From: RGIG1927 sp045546275
GTDB lineage: Bacteria > Bacillota > Clostridia > UMGS1883
Length of the DNA: 64,000 bases
Direction: 5' to 3'
Assembly: GCA_045546275.1 (NCBI GenBank)
Contig: JAZQCM010000001.1
Coordinates: forward strand, 186,001-250,000
Shown here: in pieces, positions 50,776 to 58,675 of the stretch
Numbering within the stretch: the first letter of the stretch is position 1
How the letters are laid out: the number at the start of each line of letters is the position of its first letter
Notes under the pieces: generated by a model
What the model saw: only the letters and a program-made list of their open reading frames with translations
What the model was told of the DNA's origin: nothing
Database searches by the model: none
Translations under genes and position numbers: made by a program

Positions 50776-52932
50776 TTACTTCACCTCCGTAATCGGAACA
50801 AGGCCCTCGTTCCAGACAAACACTTTAATGTTGCCATCCATACCTGAAATGTCCACATTTTCAACATAACAGCCATTATCCTTTTCTATTTTCCTTACAA
50901 TCGTATCTGTTACCATGGAATCATTATAATTAGCAATTATTACATATGCATCACATTTAAGATTTGCATTGATTTTCACAAAAACTTCAGATTGTTCAAC
51001 AGAAATACCTGCTACATTAATTTCCAGCCATGGTGCAATTAAGGGGGAGCCACCCTCCCTTTCCGATGCTGAAATTACATATTTTCCCGGCATATCAAAA
51101 GATAATGTAACAACTCCCTGATCATCAGTAGTCTCGATTGTTTCCATTTCACCCGTTTTGGGGTCAACAACAGTAATATCCGCATTTGAAATATTCATCA
51201 TCATATTCTCAAGCTTCGAATCTTCGTAACAGCTGTACCAACCAAAAGGATAACCCTTAAGAGTAAGTGTAAATTCTTCGCTTTTATTAACATCTATATT
51301 TTCACAAGCTTTACCCTGATTTTCAAAATGAACATAGTTGTCTAATGCCCAGTCGTCACGGTAAAAGAAAAACTCAACCTTGTCCCCTTCTTTAACAGGA
51401 GATTGATTTAAAGAATAACCCGTATAGCCGTAATCAGTCAAAACATCGTCGTGAGGAGCCTTGCCGTTTACAGCAAAGCCAAAGTTATATGTATCAATAC
51501 AAAGAACTCTTGATAAATAGCCCTCTTGAGAAACAGAAAGATAATCATTACAGGTTTCTTGCGTAAAATCTTCACCGAATGTATCTTCATGAATTTTTAC
51601 AAGCACGTCAAGAGCAGATGCAGAATCTGTTACAGTGTCTGTATAACCATAGCTTTCAGCCTTATCGGCAAACACTTTCACATCAGTTAAAGGAACAATA
51701 AATCCATCCTCAATTAAAGCAGTACGGACTTTTGTTCTGCTGTCTTTTAACGCAAAAAGATACCCTGAGTCATTTTTGTAATATAAAGTACCATTTTCAT
51801 CAGCAATTATGTCTGAAATACAATATTGTGAGTATCCGTCAGCATTATAAATTTCATCGACTATACAATCGTCAACACTATCAGCATCAGGTTTGATTTT
51901 AATAAGTATAATGCCACCCGGTGTTGAGTTGTATGTGGTGTAAAGATAAATATATCCTTCATCAGCAATGTGAGTTGTCGATAACAGCACAGTGCATTGG
52001 GGATATGCTTTTACAGGAACTGAAAAAAGTTTTGTAAGGCTGTTTGCATCAAACACAGAAATTGTTTTGTTTGCCGTTCCTATATAAATTCTTCCATTGT
52101 AAATTACAGGCGTAGATGTGGATGCTGCGCCAATTTCACCGTATTTAACATCGGACAGTATATTTTTGTCTAATTTAGCTGAAACAAGGTAACCACCTTT
52201 TGTTGTAGCGTAAATTCTGCCTTCGTAATATGTAACAGTTGAACGGATGTCACCTTTGTTTTCAACATCAATGCTGCTTATAATTTCACCGCTTGTTTTA
52301 TCGCAGGAATAAATATGAGCAATTTTATCTGTGCCATCATCCGTTGCAAAAATAACAGAATCGTCGGTAGTGTATGCACCAACCCAGTACAAGCCGCCAT
52401 CTATATTTTTACGCCATTTAACCTCTCCTGTTTCACTGTCTAATGCAACAAATGCCGCTTCTTTCTTTTCCCCGTTCCAGAATCCGGTAAACACCAAGTT
52501 TTCGGAGTATGTAACAGGCGACATTCCTTTTCCTCCCGAAATATCTTCAAACACCCATTCTGATTCAAATGTTTCAGCATTAAAAGCCTGAACTGTTCCA
52601 TTTGACAAATTCATGAAAATTTTACCATTAGCAAAAGTCGGTGCAACATAGCCATAGCTTTGCTGCTCTGCCATTGAAATTTTTGTAATTATACTTCCGT
52701 CTTCAACATTAACTGCAAAAAGCTCGTCACCTGACATGATAACAATTTTATCTTCAACAATCACAGGTACTCCGGCAGGTTTTTGCCAGCCTTCGCCAAT
52801 TTTTGTTGCCCATTTAAGGGTTAAGGTGTCGCCGGTGTCAGTATCTGTAACCGTACCAAAAACTGTTATACTGCTTGTAATAACCAGTATAAAAACCAAA
52901 ATTACTGTAAAAAAATTTGAGTATGCCTTCAT
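50776..52932 (-). CDS. Exported PQQ-type beta-propeller protein with DUF4430-like domain
   Basis: A 718-residue exported protein. Signal peptide 1-26. A PQQ/quinoprotein-type beta propeller (about 30-400) is seen from repeats such as DELFAVNVEDGSIITKI, GTVQAFNAETFESEWVF and FVALDSETGEVKWRK. A DUF4430-like domain follows (about 430-540; NFGFAVNGKAPHDD, VKEGDKVEFFFYRD). The last about 150 residues are beta-rich, with an Ig-like segment (GVVTLSFDMPGKYVISA). It is the first gene after the cobalamin riboswitch. The residues for PQQ cofactor binding cannot be confirmed by eye; the propeller may serve as a scaffold. Confidence 0.78.
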   Translation of the reverse strand: MKAYSNFFTVILVFILVITSSITVFGTVTDTDTGDTLTLKWATKIGEGWQKPAGVPVIVEDKIVIMSGDELFAVNVEDGSIITKISMAEQQSYGYVAPTFANGKIFMNLSNGTVQAFNAETFESEWVFEDISGGKGMSPVTYSENLVFTGFWNGEKKEAAFVALDSETGEVKWRKNIDGGLYWVGAYTTDDSVIFATDDGTDKIAHIYSCDKTSGEIISSIDVENKGDIRSTVTYYEGRIYATTKGGYLVSAKLDKNILSDVKYGEIGAASTSTPVIYNGRIYIGTANKTISVFDANSLTKLFSVPVKAYPQCTVLLSTTHIADEGYIYLYTTYNSTPGGIILIKIKPDADSVDDCIVDEIYNADGYSQYCISDIIADENGTLYYKNDSGYLFALKDSRTKVRTALIEDGFIVPLTDVKVFADKAESYGYTDTVTDSASALDVLVKIHEDTFGEDFTQETCNDYLSVSQEGYLSRVLCIDTYNFGFAVNGKAPHDDVLTDYGYTGYSLNQSPVKEGDKVEFFFYRDDWALDNYVHFENQGKACENIDVNKSEEFTLTLKGYPFGWYSCYEDSKLENMMMNISNADITVVDPKTGEMETIETTDDQGVVTLSFDMPGKYVISASEREGGSPLIAPWLEINVAGISVEQSEVFVKINANLKCDAYVIIANYNDSMVTDTIVRKIEKDNGCYVENVDISGMDGNIKVFVWNEGLVPITEVK

Positions 52933-52940
52933 TCTAATAA

Positions 52941-53000
52941 CCTCCGTTTGTTTTTTTACAGAATAATGGCATACTCAAACAAGGCTTCTTACGAAACCTT
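52941..53000 (-). promoter_or_regulatory. Expression platform: alternative helices covering the ribosome binding site
   Basis: On the RNA (minus strand) AAGGTTTC-GTAA-GAAGCCTT forms an 8-bp hairpin (53000-52981). Its 3' part continues as CCTTGTTTG (52984-52976), which is complementary to CAAACGGAGG (52950-52941), the ribosome binding site of the propeller gene, with one bulged G. The two helices share CCTT and exclude each other, as expected for translational control by the riboswitch. Confidence 0.6.
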
Positions 53001-53037
53001 AAAAGCGTACAATCCAGTATCCTGTGGATTTATAGTA

Positions 53038-53206
53038 CAAAGAAGTGGCAGGTCTTCCGACTCAGTTTCAACGCTTTCCTCGTCTTCCCGGTTACCCAGT
53101 GACATTTTAAGAAAAGCTCCGCATCACGGCAGCAAGGTCTGTCTGGGATTTTCACCCAGTTCCCTATTATGCGTATCTGCAAAATGCAATACGCCACCTA
53201 CATCTT
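53038..53206 (-). ncRNA. Cobalamin (B12) riboswitch aptamer
   Basis: Read on the minus strand the conserved blocks occur in order: GGTGGC, ATAGGGAA with GGTGAAAATCCC, ACAGACC...GCTGCCGTGATG, CACTGGG...GGGAAG, and the B12 box GAGTCGGAAGACCTGCC, closed by pairing of GGTGGC with GCCAC. This is the standard order of a B12 riboswitch. It lies 106 bases before the start codon of the PQQ/DUF4430 gene and controls the following seven genes. Confidence 0.93.
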
Positions 53207-53232
53207 TATATTATTCAATTTTAATTATTCAA
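53205..53232 (-). promoter_or_regulatory. Promoter of the cobalamin riboswitch transcript
   Basis: TTGAAT (53227-53232) with a 16-base spacer and TATAAA (53205-53210), overlapping the 3' end of the DUF4430 gene. Gives a start just at the aptamer. Confidence 0.5.
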
Positions 53233-53671
53233 AACTCATCTGCGAAAAATCACATATGTAAATCCAGCTTATTAAATCTCCTTCGGAAACAGTATAATCT
53301 GTCATAATAGCTTCGTTATTGACTTCATATACCCATCCGCTCATTTCACCGCAGGATTTTTCATAAATGTAATTAATTCCCTTAGCGTAGCCCGAATCTG
53401 CATCAATCTGAATGTCATATTCTTTAGCTACTTTCTTTAAAACATCAAGGGCGCTGTCGCCTTCATTAGCCTCAACTTCAACAGTTTTAAGTATAAGACC
53501 ATCTTTGGGCACATACTTTTCATCACGAAGGCTTTCGTCAAGCATTTCGTAATTTGAAAGAATGTCGCTACAGTCAATCTCAACTTTAACGTTTACCACA
53601 TCTTTCTTTGCACAGCCTGCAGTTACAAGCAATACTAAAATGAGTAAAAGTGTTTTGATTAAACTTTTCAT
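53225..53671 (-). CDS. DUF4430 lipoprotein upstream of the riboswitch
   Basis: A 148-residue lipoprotein (lipobox VTAGC, Cys20) with one DUF4430 domain: SCGEMSGWVYEVNN and VSEGDLISWIYIC. It is a clear homologue of the protein at 48486-48971 (shared pattern LDEAL/LDESL, VAKE, EGINY/KGINY, SCGE.SGW). It lies upstream of the riboswitch and is coupled to the YihY gene, so it is not under the same B12 control. Confidence 0.82.
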   Translation of the reverse strand: MKSLIKTLLLILVLLVTAGCAKKDVVNVKVEIDCSDILSNYEMLDESLRDEKYVPKDGLILKTVEVEANEGDSALDVLKKVAKEYDIQIDADSGYAKGINYIYEKSCGEMSGWVYEVNNEAIMTDYTVSEGDLISWIYICDFSQMSFE

Positions 53672-54501
53672 TAATCAATTTCACCTCGTCTACGTAACAA
53701 ATAATAATTCAGCTCACCACCTACCAGCAAGAATACAATGCAAAAATAAATCCAAAGCATCATGATGATAAGCGCTGTAAGACTACCATAAAGATATGAC
53801 TTGTTTGAAAAATTGTCAATATAAATTGAAAATAAATATGAAAAAATTATCCAACCTGATGAAGACAACACCGCTCCGGGGATTTGTTTTACAAAGCGAA
53901 GCTTACGTCCTGTTGCAAATGTATAGATACAGGTAAACACAAAGGACAATACAAGCATTGAAATCAAAAGCTTTGCCGAAAGTACTTTGCTTACAATGAT
54001 AATTGCTATCGGAAAAAATTTATTTATAATTTCTCCTGCAACATTTCCGAAAACCATTAAAATCAATGATACCAGTATTGCAATCACAACCATTATTGTG
54101 AAAAACACACCTTGCAAATTAAGCTTGATAAAATTCCTCTTTTCCTTAACTTTGTAAACACAGTCAAGCCCCTTTTCCAACGCAACTACGCTTCGGGAGG
54201 CTGTCCACAACAGCATGAGTGCAGGTACAGAAATTACCGACACCGAATCTGCGGCAAGAACTTCCGAAATTATATAATGCACAAAGCTAAGTACACTTTT
54301 GGGGACGTTTCTTCCGAATAAATTAATTATTTCATCGGCAGTAAAGGTTATAAACCTACCTGTCAACATCAGAATTAAAATCAGAAACGGAACCGCAGAA
54401 ATCACAATATAGAAGGAAGCATACGCGCTATACACGGTTATATTATCATCACCTGCTGTTTTAAATATTGATTTAGAAACATTATACAGCTTCTTTATCA
54501 T
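53671..54501 (-). CDS. YihY/BrkB family inner membrane protein
   Basis: A 276-residue polytopic protein with about six hydrophobic segments. The family features are DDNITVYSAYASFYIVISAVPFLILIL at the N-terminus and SRSVVALEKGLDCVYKVKEKRNF after the second segment, and LYGSLTALIIMMLWIYFCIVFLLVGGELN near the end. Members were once called ribonuclease BN, which is wrong; a transport role is suspected. It shares one base with the DUF4430 lipoprotein gene. Confidence 0.9.
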   Translation of the reverse strand: MIKKLYNVSKSIFKTAGDDNITVYSAYASFYIVISAVPFLILILMLTGRFITFTADEIINLFGRNVPKSVLSFVHYIISEVLAADSVSVISVPALMLLWTASRSVVALEKGLDCVYKVKEKRNFIKLNLQGVFFTIMVVIAILVSLILMVFGNVAGEIINKFFPIAIIIVSKVLSAKLLISMLVLSFVFTCIYTFATGRKLRFVKQIPGAVLSSSGWIIFSYLFSIYIDNFSNKSYLYGSLTALIIMMLWIYFCIVFLLVGGELNYYLLRRRGEID

Positions 54502-54512
54502 ATTATCATTCC

Positions 54513-56924
54513 TTATTTTTGAATGAAATAATACCAGTTGCCTCTAATTGCAGTAAGCTCTTTGTTCTTTGCGATTTTTTCAGGCGCATAAACAATTCCA
54601 AATTCTTTTCCTTCATCGGTTTTTCCAAACACAAATGAAACTGTATCCTCCGCATTTGGATTGTATTTTACAGAAAATGCAACAAACTGTTCGGACAACT
54701 CGCCTATAAGTTCTATAGCATTGTCGGAAAGCTTAATGAAGCTACCCAACTTATAATCGCGGATTTCAAGACCATTACCAACTTTGTTGATATAAGCACC
54801 ATTATTGCAGTTTTTGTTGAGATATGTTACCACCGCCGAAAGTATGCTTTCGTGAGACAGTAAGAAATCCCCTGCTGTTTTTTCAGAAAAATCACCGGTG
54901 AAGCCATTTTCAGGGCGAGAAATCGAGTCAAAGTCAATATCATCGCTTTCCACAATATCATTGTGCTTAATTTCAGCGTCAGGACTGTACATCCATTTAA
55001 TTGTTTTAATAACAAGCGCTGCAGCTTCTGCAACAGTTATGCTGTCGGTAGGATTAAGATACCCGTTAAAGCCCGCAATAATACCTGTTGAGCACATTGT
55101 GTCAACATAGTCTTTTGCCCAGAAAGAAACATTATCACTATCCTTAAAGCTGATAGAAACATCGCCCTTTTCAGCATTTGAAATTCTTGCAAGAATGATT
55201 ATAGCCTCTTCTCTGCTTATAAGGTCCTCGGCATGAACCTGACCTTTTTCATCGCCTGTCATGTAGCCTATTTGCTGGGCAGTAATACAGTCTTCATAAA
55301 AATCACTATTTTCATCCAAATCAGAAAATTTAGACTTCCCCGAAACGGAAAAACCTAACAATCTGTTAATTAATGCTGCAAAATCGCCTCGCGAAATGTG
55401 GCTGTCAGCTTCAATTGGCTTTCCTGAAGGAGATTGTCCAAAGGAATTGACCGTGTCACAGAACATTTTACCCCAGTAAGAATCGTCATAGCCTGCAATA
55501 AATTCGCCGTAATTTACAAGCTTAAGCTCAGTTTTTTCACTTTTAAGTAAAACTTCGCCATCTGTATCAATTGCAAAAAACTCAATTGAAGGCTTTTCAC
55601 ATGATAAAAGTTCTTCTGTAATATCAATAGTTGCTGAAAACTCAAACTGAGCAGTACCCGCTTTATTCTCACGAACAAGATTAGCCGTTGTATTATCTTC
55701 AAAAACAACTTCGCCATCTTTATCTGACACAACCATTCTGATTTCTGTAACCATATTATTAAATTCGTATGTAGCACCAGAAAGGGATGCTTTGTAATTT
55801 ACAGGAGAATACACGCCATAAAATGTTCCACTATCCCCCACGGTAAGATTTACGCCATCAGAAAGATTAAAATCAATAAAGCGAACCTCGCCATCTTTAT
55901 TTGTGTTTTCAACACGAGAAAGAGCAATAAATTGATTATATTTGCTTTCAACAACTTTCCCTTTCTTTTCAAGGTTAGCATCCGCAAATCTAAAAGGAAC
56001 AGCTTCTTCACCTATGTCATAATACAAATAATTAACCTTGTTAGGGACACTCTTACTGAAAATGCTTCCAAGCTTTACATTATCAGAAGCTCTTGAAGTA
56101 TCAAGATAGTTAAGGAGTATGTAAACATCCTTATCCCCCGAAAGTTCAACCTTTATGTTATCTGCAAACCTCTGATTAACAGAGTATGAAAAGTCCTTTG
56201 TAACATTATTTAAAAAGCTCGAAGGATTCCAGTAGCCTACAATAGAATTGGGTAAAACAAGGTCGTTTTCTTTGGTATATTCAGCCAAATTAACGTTGTC
56301 TGTTGCAATCAGACGTTTATTGTTGTTTCCAATGTTAATAGTTTTAACAGTTTTAAAAACCTCTTCACCATACAAATCAAGGGCAGTTACTATAAGCTCA
56401 TATTCACCACTTATTAAATCTGGAAGAGATTTTTCGTATTTATCAACCAAATTAAGGTCAAAATCCTTTGTGGCACCGCCAAAAATAATTGCCGCAAAAT
56501 AGTCTTCTTTAACAACAATTTTGTTATAAGCTAAACGAATTGAATCACGGTCATTGCCGTCATACAAAATATCGGGGGGCGTTAATGTGTTTAACAAAAC
56601 ATTCTTTGCATCGTTTACTGCAGTGCCATTTTCATAGTCCAAAAGAAAATATGAGCCCGGTGTTACACCATCAGGTCCTACATTACTTTCAAGAAGCCTC
56701 ACAGCCTCTCCCATTGAGTTGTTGAGTCTTATTCTTAGGTTTAAAGGCTGCTCCTTTGCGGTTGCTCCATTTCGATCAATTTTTCCGATTACGTAAAAAT
56801 CTCTCAACGGCATAATTTCAGTTTCTGTTGGTGCAACAACTGTAACTTCCGCAGCACTCGCACTGATGAAAAGCAACGAAAGAACTATAATTGACACCGT
56901 AAACAATAAAAGAACTTTTTTCAT
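54513..56924 (-). CDS. S-layer homology domain surface protein
   Basis: An 803-residue exported protein. Signal peptide 1-24. The N-terminal half (about 25-480) is beta-rich and not recognised, with Ig-like segments such as SLPDLISGEYELIVTALDLYGEEV. SLH repeats follow (about 490-690): SHISRGDFAALINRLLGF with KFSDLDENSDFYEDCI, LISREEAIIILARI, and YLNPTDSITVAEAAALVIKTI. The last about 110 residues are a separate domain. It attaches to secondary cell wall polymers. Follows araA after 67 nt. Confidence 0.82.
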   Translation of the reverse strand: MKKVLLLFTVSIIVLSLLFISASAAEVTVVAPTETEIMPLRDFYVIGKIDRNGATAKEQPLNLRIRLNNSMGEAVRLLESNVGPDGVTPGSYFLLDYENGTAVNDAKNVLLNTLTPPDILYDGNDRDSIRLAYNKIVVKEDYFAAIIFGGATKDFDLNLVDKYEKSLPDLISGEYELIVTALDLYGEEVFKTVKTINIGNNNKRLIATDNVNLAEYTKENDLVLPNSIVGYWNPSSFLNNVTKDFSYSVNQRFADNIKVELSGDKDVYILLNYLDTSRASDNVKLGSIFSKSVPNKVNYLYYDIGEEAVPFRFADANLEKKGKVVESKYNQFIALSRVENTNKDGEVRFIDFNLSDGVNLTVGDSGTFYGVYSPVNYKASLSGATYEFNNMVTEIRMVVSDKDGEVVFEDNTTANLVRENKAGTAQFEFSATIDITEELLSCEKPSIEFFAIDTDGEVLLKSEKTELKLVNYGEFIAGYDDSYWGKMFCDTVNSFGQSPSGKPIEADSHISRGDFAALINRLLGFSVSGKSKFSDLDENSDFYEDCITAQQIGYMTGDEKGQVHAEDLISREEAIIILARISNAEKGDVSISFKDSDNVSFWAKDYVDTMCSTGIIAGFNGYLNPTDSITVAEAAALVIKTIKWMYSPDAEIKHNDIVESDDIDFDSISRPENGFTGDFSEKTAGDFLLSHESILSAVVTYLNKNCNNGAYINKVGNGLEIRDYKLGSFIKLSDNAIELIGELSEQFVAFSVKYNPNAEDTVSFVFGKTDEGKEFGIVYAPEKIAKNKELTAIRGNWYYFIQK

Positions 56925-56948
56925 AGTGGTATTTTCCTTTCAATCTTT

Positions 56949-56978
56949 AGTGCAGAAGCGCCTTTGCACTTCTGCACT
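56949..56978 (-). other. Hairpin between araA and the SLH gene
   Basis: AGTGCAGAAG and CTTCTGCACT are perfect complements ten bases apart, and GC/GC inside can extend the pairing past one mismatch. There is no T run on the minus strand. It may be an RNA processing or stability element, or a weak terminator. Confidence 0.5.
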
Positions 56979-56991
56979 ATGACAAGATGAA

Positions 56992-58455
56992 TTATTTAAG
57001 TTTATAAGCAATATCGTTATAGAAGAGCTCCTTCTGCAAGGAGTTAACATCAGTATTTTTGTCAATAACAACAAATTCAATATCGCACATTTTTGCAAAG
57101 TCTCGAAGTTCGTCAACAGTAAGAGCTGTGGAAAGACAGGTGTGATGTGCACCGCCTGCATAAATCCAGCATTCAGCACTTGTAGCAAGGTCAGGATGGG
57201 GTCTCCAAAGAACACTTGCAACAGGAAGCTTGGGCATTTTGTGAGTATTCTCAACAACATCCATTGTGCAAACGATCATTCTGAAACGATTGCCCATGTC
57301 AATAATAGTTGCTGCAATACCGTCACCGGGCTTTGAGTCAAACACCAATCTTGCAGGAGGATTCTTACCGCCTATACCCAAAGGATGAACTTCAATCTTG
57401 GGTTTGTTTGCAGCAATGGAAGGACAAACCTCAAGCATGTGAGCACCAAGCGCCATTTCGTTATTCTCCTCAAGGTGATATGTATAATCTTCCATGAAGA
57501 GAGTTGCGCCTTCTTTGCCCTGAGCCATGTACTTCATAATAGCAGTAAGGGCAGAAGTTTTCCAGTCGCCTTCGCCACCAAAGCCGTAACCATCATAATG
57601 AAGATCCTGTACTGCAAGACCGGGAAGCTGTTCAAGGTTATGTAAGTCTTCGAAGGTTGTTGTAAACGCCTTGTAACCACCTCTATCAAGGAACTTCTTT
57701 ATACCAACCTCGTAAAGAGCCTGTTCACGAACAGATTTAACATCATCTGTATTCATTTCATAGCGCTCGTTATAAATTGCCATCTGAGCGTCAACTTCTT
57801 CATCAGTTACATCTTTAATAACGTCTGTAAGGTCGCCTACGCCGTAGCCGTTAACCTGCCAGCCAAATTTGATTTCAGCTTCGACCTTGTCACCTTCAGT
57901 AACTGCAACGTAGCGCATGTTGTCACCAAAACGTGCAACCTTAAGGCTTTTTGAGAAAGCATAGCCTGCTGCAGCTCTCGCCCATGCTTCAATGTCGCTT
58001 ACAACCTTGGCATTTGTCCAATGACCTGCTACAACCTTTCTTTGAATTCCCATTCTTGTTGCGATAAAGCCGTGTTCACGGTCGCCGTGAGCAGACTGGT
58101 TAAGGTTCATGAAATCCATGTCAATGGAATCCCAGGGAATTTCACGATTGTACTGAGTGTGAAGGTGTAAAAGAGGTTTTTGAAGCATGTTGAAGCCTGT
58201 TATCCACATTTTTGAAGGAGAGAAAACATGCATCCATGTAATTACACCAATACAATCATTGTCAGCATTTGCCGCCTTGAAAACAGCAGAAATTTCATCA
58301 GGAAGAGTTACAAGTCCTTTGGAAACAACGCTTACGGGAAGTTTTTCATCAAGATGCTTTGCAATTTCCTCCGCATGAGAATTCATTTCGGCAAAAGCAT
58401 CTGTACCGTAAAGATGCTGACCGCCTGTTATAAACCAAACTTTTTTGTTTTTCAT
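56992..58455 (-). CDS. araA: L-arabinose isomerase
   Basis: A 487-residue AraA converting L-arabinose to L-ribulose. N-terminus VWFITGGQHLYG, the GEGDWKTSALTAIMKYM segment and EVCPSIAANKPKIEVHPLGIGGK (read in parts) are diagnostic; Glu/His metal ligands lie in GGEGDW, MEDYTYHLE and near GAHHTCLS. Length agrees with the family (about 490-500). Start at ATG 58455; the ATG three codons upstream abuts the GAAAGGA site. It is not in an operon with araB or araD. Confidence 0.96.
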   Translation of the reverse strand: MKNKKVWFITGGQHLYGTDAFAEMNSHAEEIAKHLDEKLPVSVVSKGLVTLPDEISAVFKAANADNDCIGVITWMHVFSPSKMWITGFNMLQKPLLHLHTQYNREIPWDSIDMDFMNLNQSAHGDREHGFIATRMGIQRKVVAGHWTNAKVVSDIEAWARAAAGYAFSKSLKVARFGDNMRYVAVTEGDKVEAEIKFGWQVNGYGVGDLTDVIKDVTDEEVDAQMAIYNERYEMNTDDVKSVREQALYEVGIKKFLDRGGYKAFTTTFEDLHNLEQLPGLAVQDLHYDGYGFGGEGDWKTSALTAIMKYMAQGKEGATLFMEDYTYHLEENNEMALGAHMLEVCPSIAANKPKIEVHPLGIGGKNPPARLVFDSKPGDGIAATIIDMGNRFRMIVCTMDVVENTHKMPKLPVASVLWRPHPDLATSAECWIYAGGAHHTCLSTALTVDELRDFAKMCDIEFVVIDKNTDVNSLQKELFYNDIAYKLK

Positions 58456-58487
58456 AGCAAACATTCCTTTCGTAATTTATTGAAATA

Positions 58488-58516
58488 ATTATATCACAGC
58501 ATTTCATTTTTAGCAA
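58488..58516 (-). promoter_or_regulatory. Promoter of araA
   Basis: On the minus strand TTGCTA (58511-58516), 17-base spacer, TATAAT (58488-58493), 33 bases before the araA start. Confidence 0.75.
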
Positions 58517-58519
58517 TAA

Positions 58520-58675
58520 TTATGTTGAATATTGAAAAAATAAAAATATGGAAAGTGCGACGGAAAACATAACAGCAACAAACCCTACCCTGTTCCCGGA
58601 TTTTAGTTCGTATAAAGCATAGGAAAAAACGTGTATCGAAACAAAAACCGTAGCCAAACACAAAAGAAAAGTCAT
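58520..58675 (-). CDS. Small two-transmembrane protein of the ger operon (candidate D subunit)
   Basis: A 51-residue ORF that starts at ATG 58675, touching the gerAC stop (TAAATG), with GGTGAAC upstream. It has two hydrophobic segments (about 2-19 and 32-48) joined by a short polar loop YELKSGNRVG. Size, topology and position at the end of a gerA-type operon match the small D subunits described for Bacillus germinant receptors. The protein is too short for automatic gene calling thresholds. Function is inferred only. Confidence 0.6.
   Translation of the reverse strand: MTFLLCLATVFVSIHVFSYALYELKSGNRVGFVAVMFSVALSIFLFFQYST

Noticed and set aside
53671..54501. Ribonuclease BN
   Set aside because: YihY/BrkB proteins were misnamed so; this is a polytopic membrane protein without nuclease motifs.
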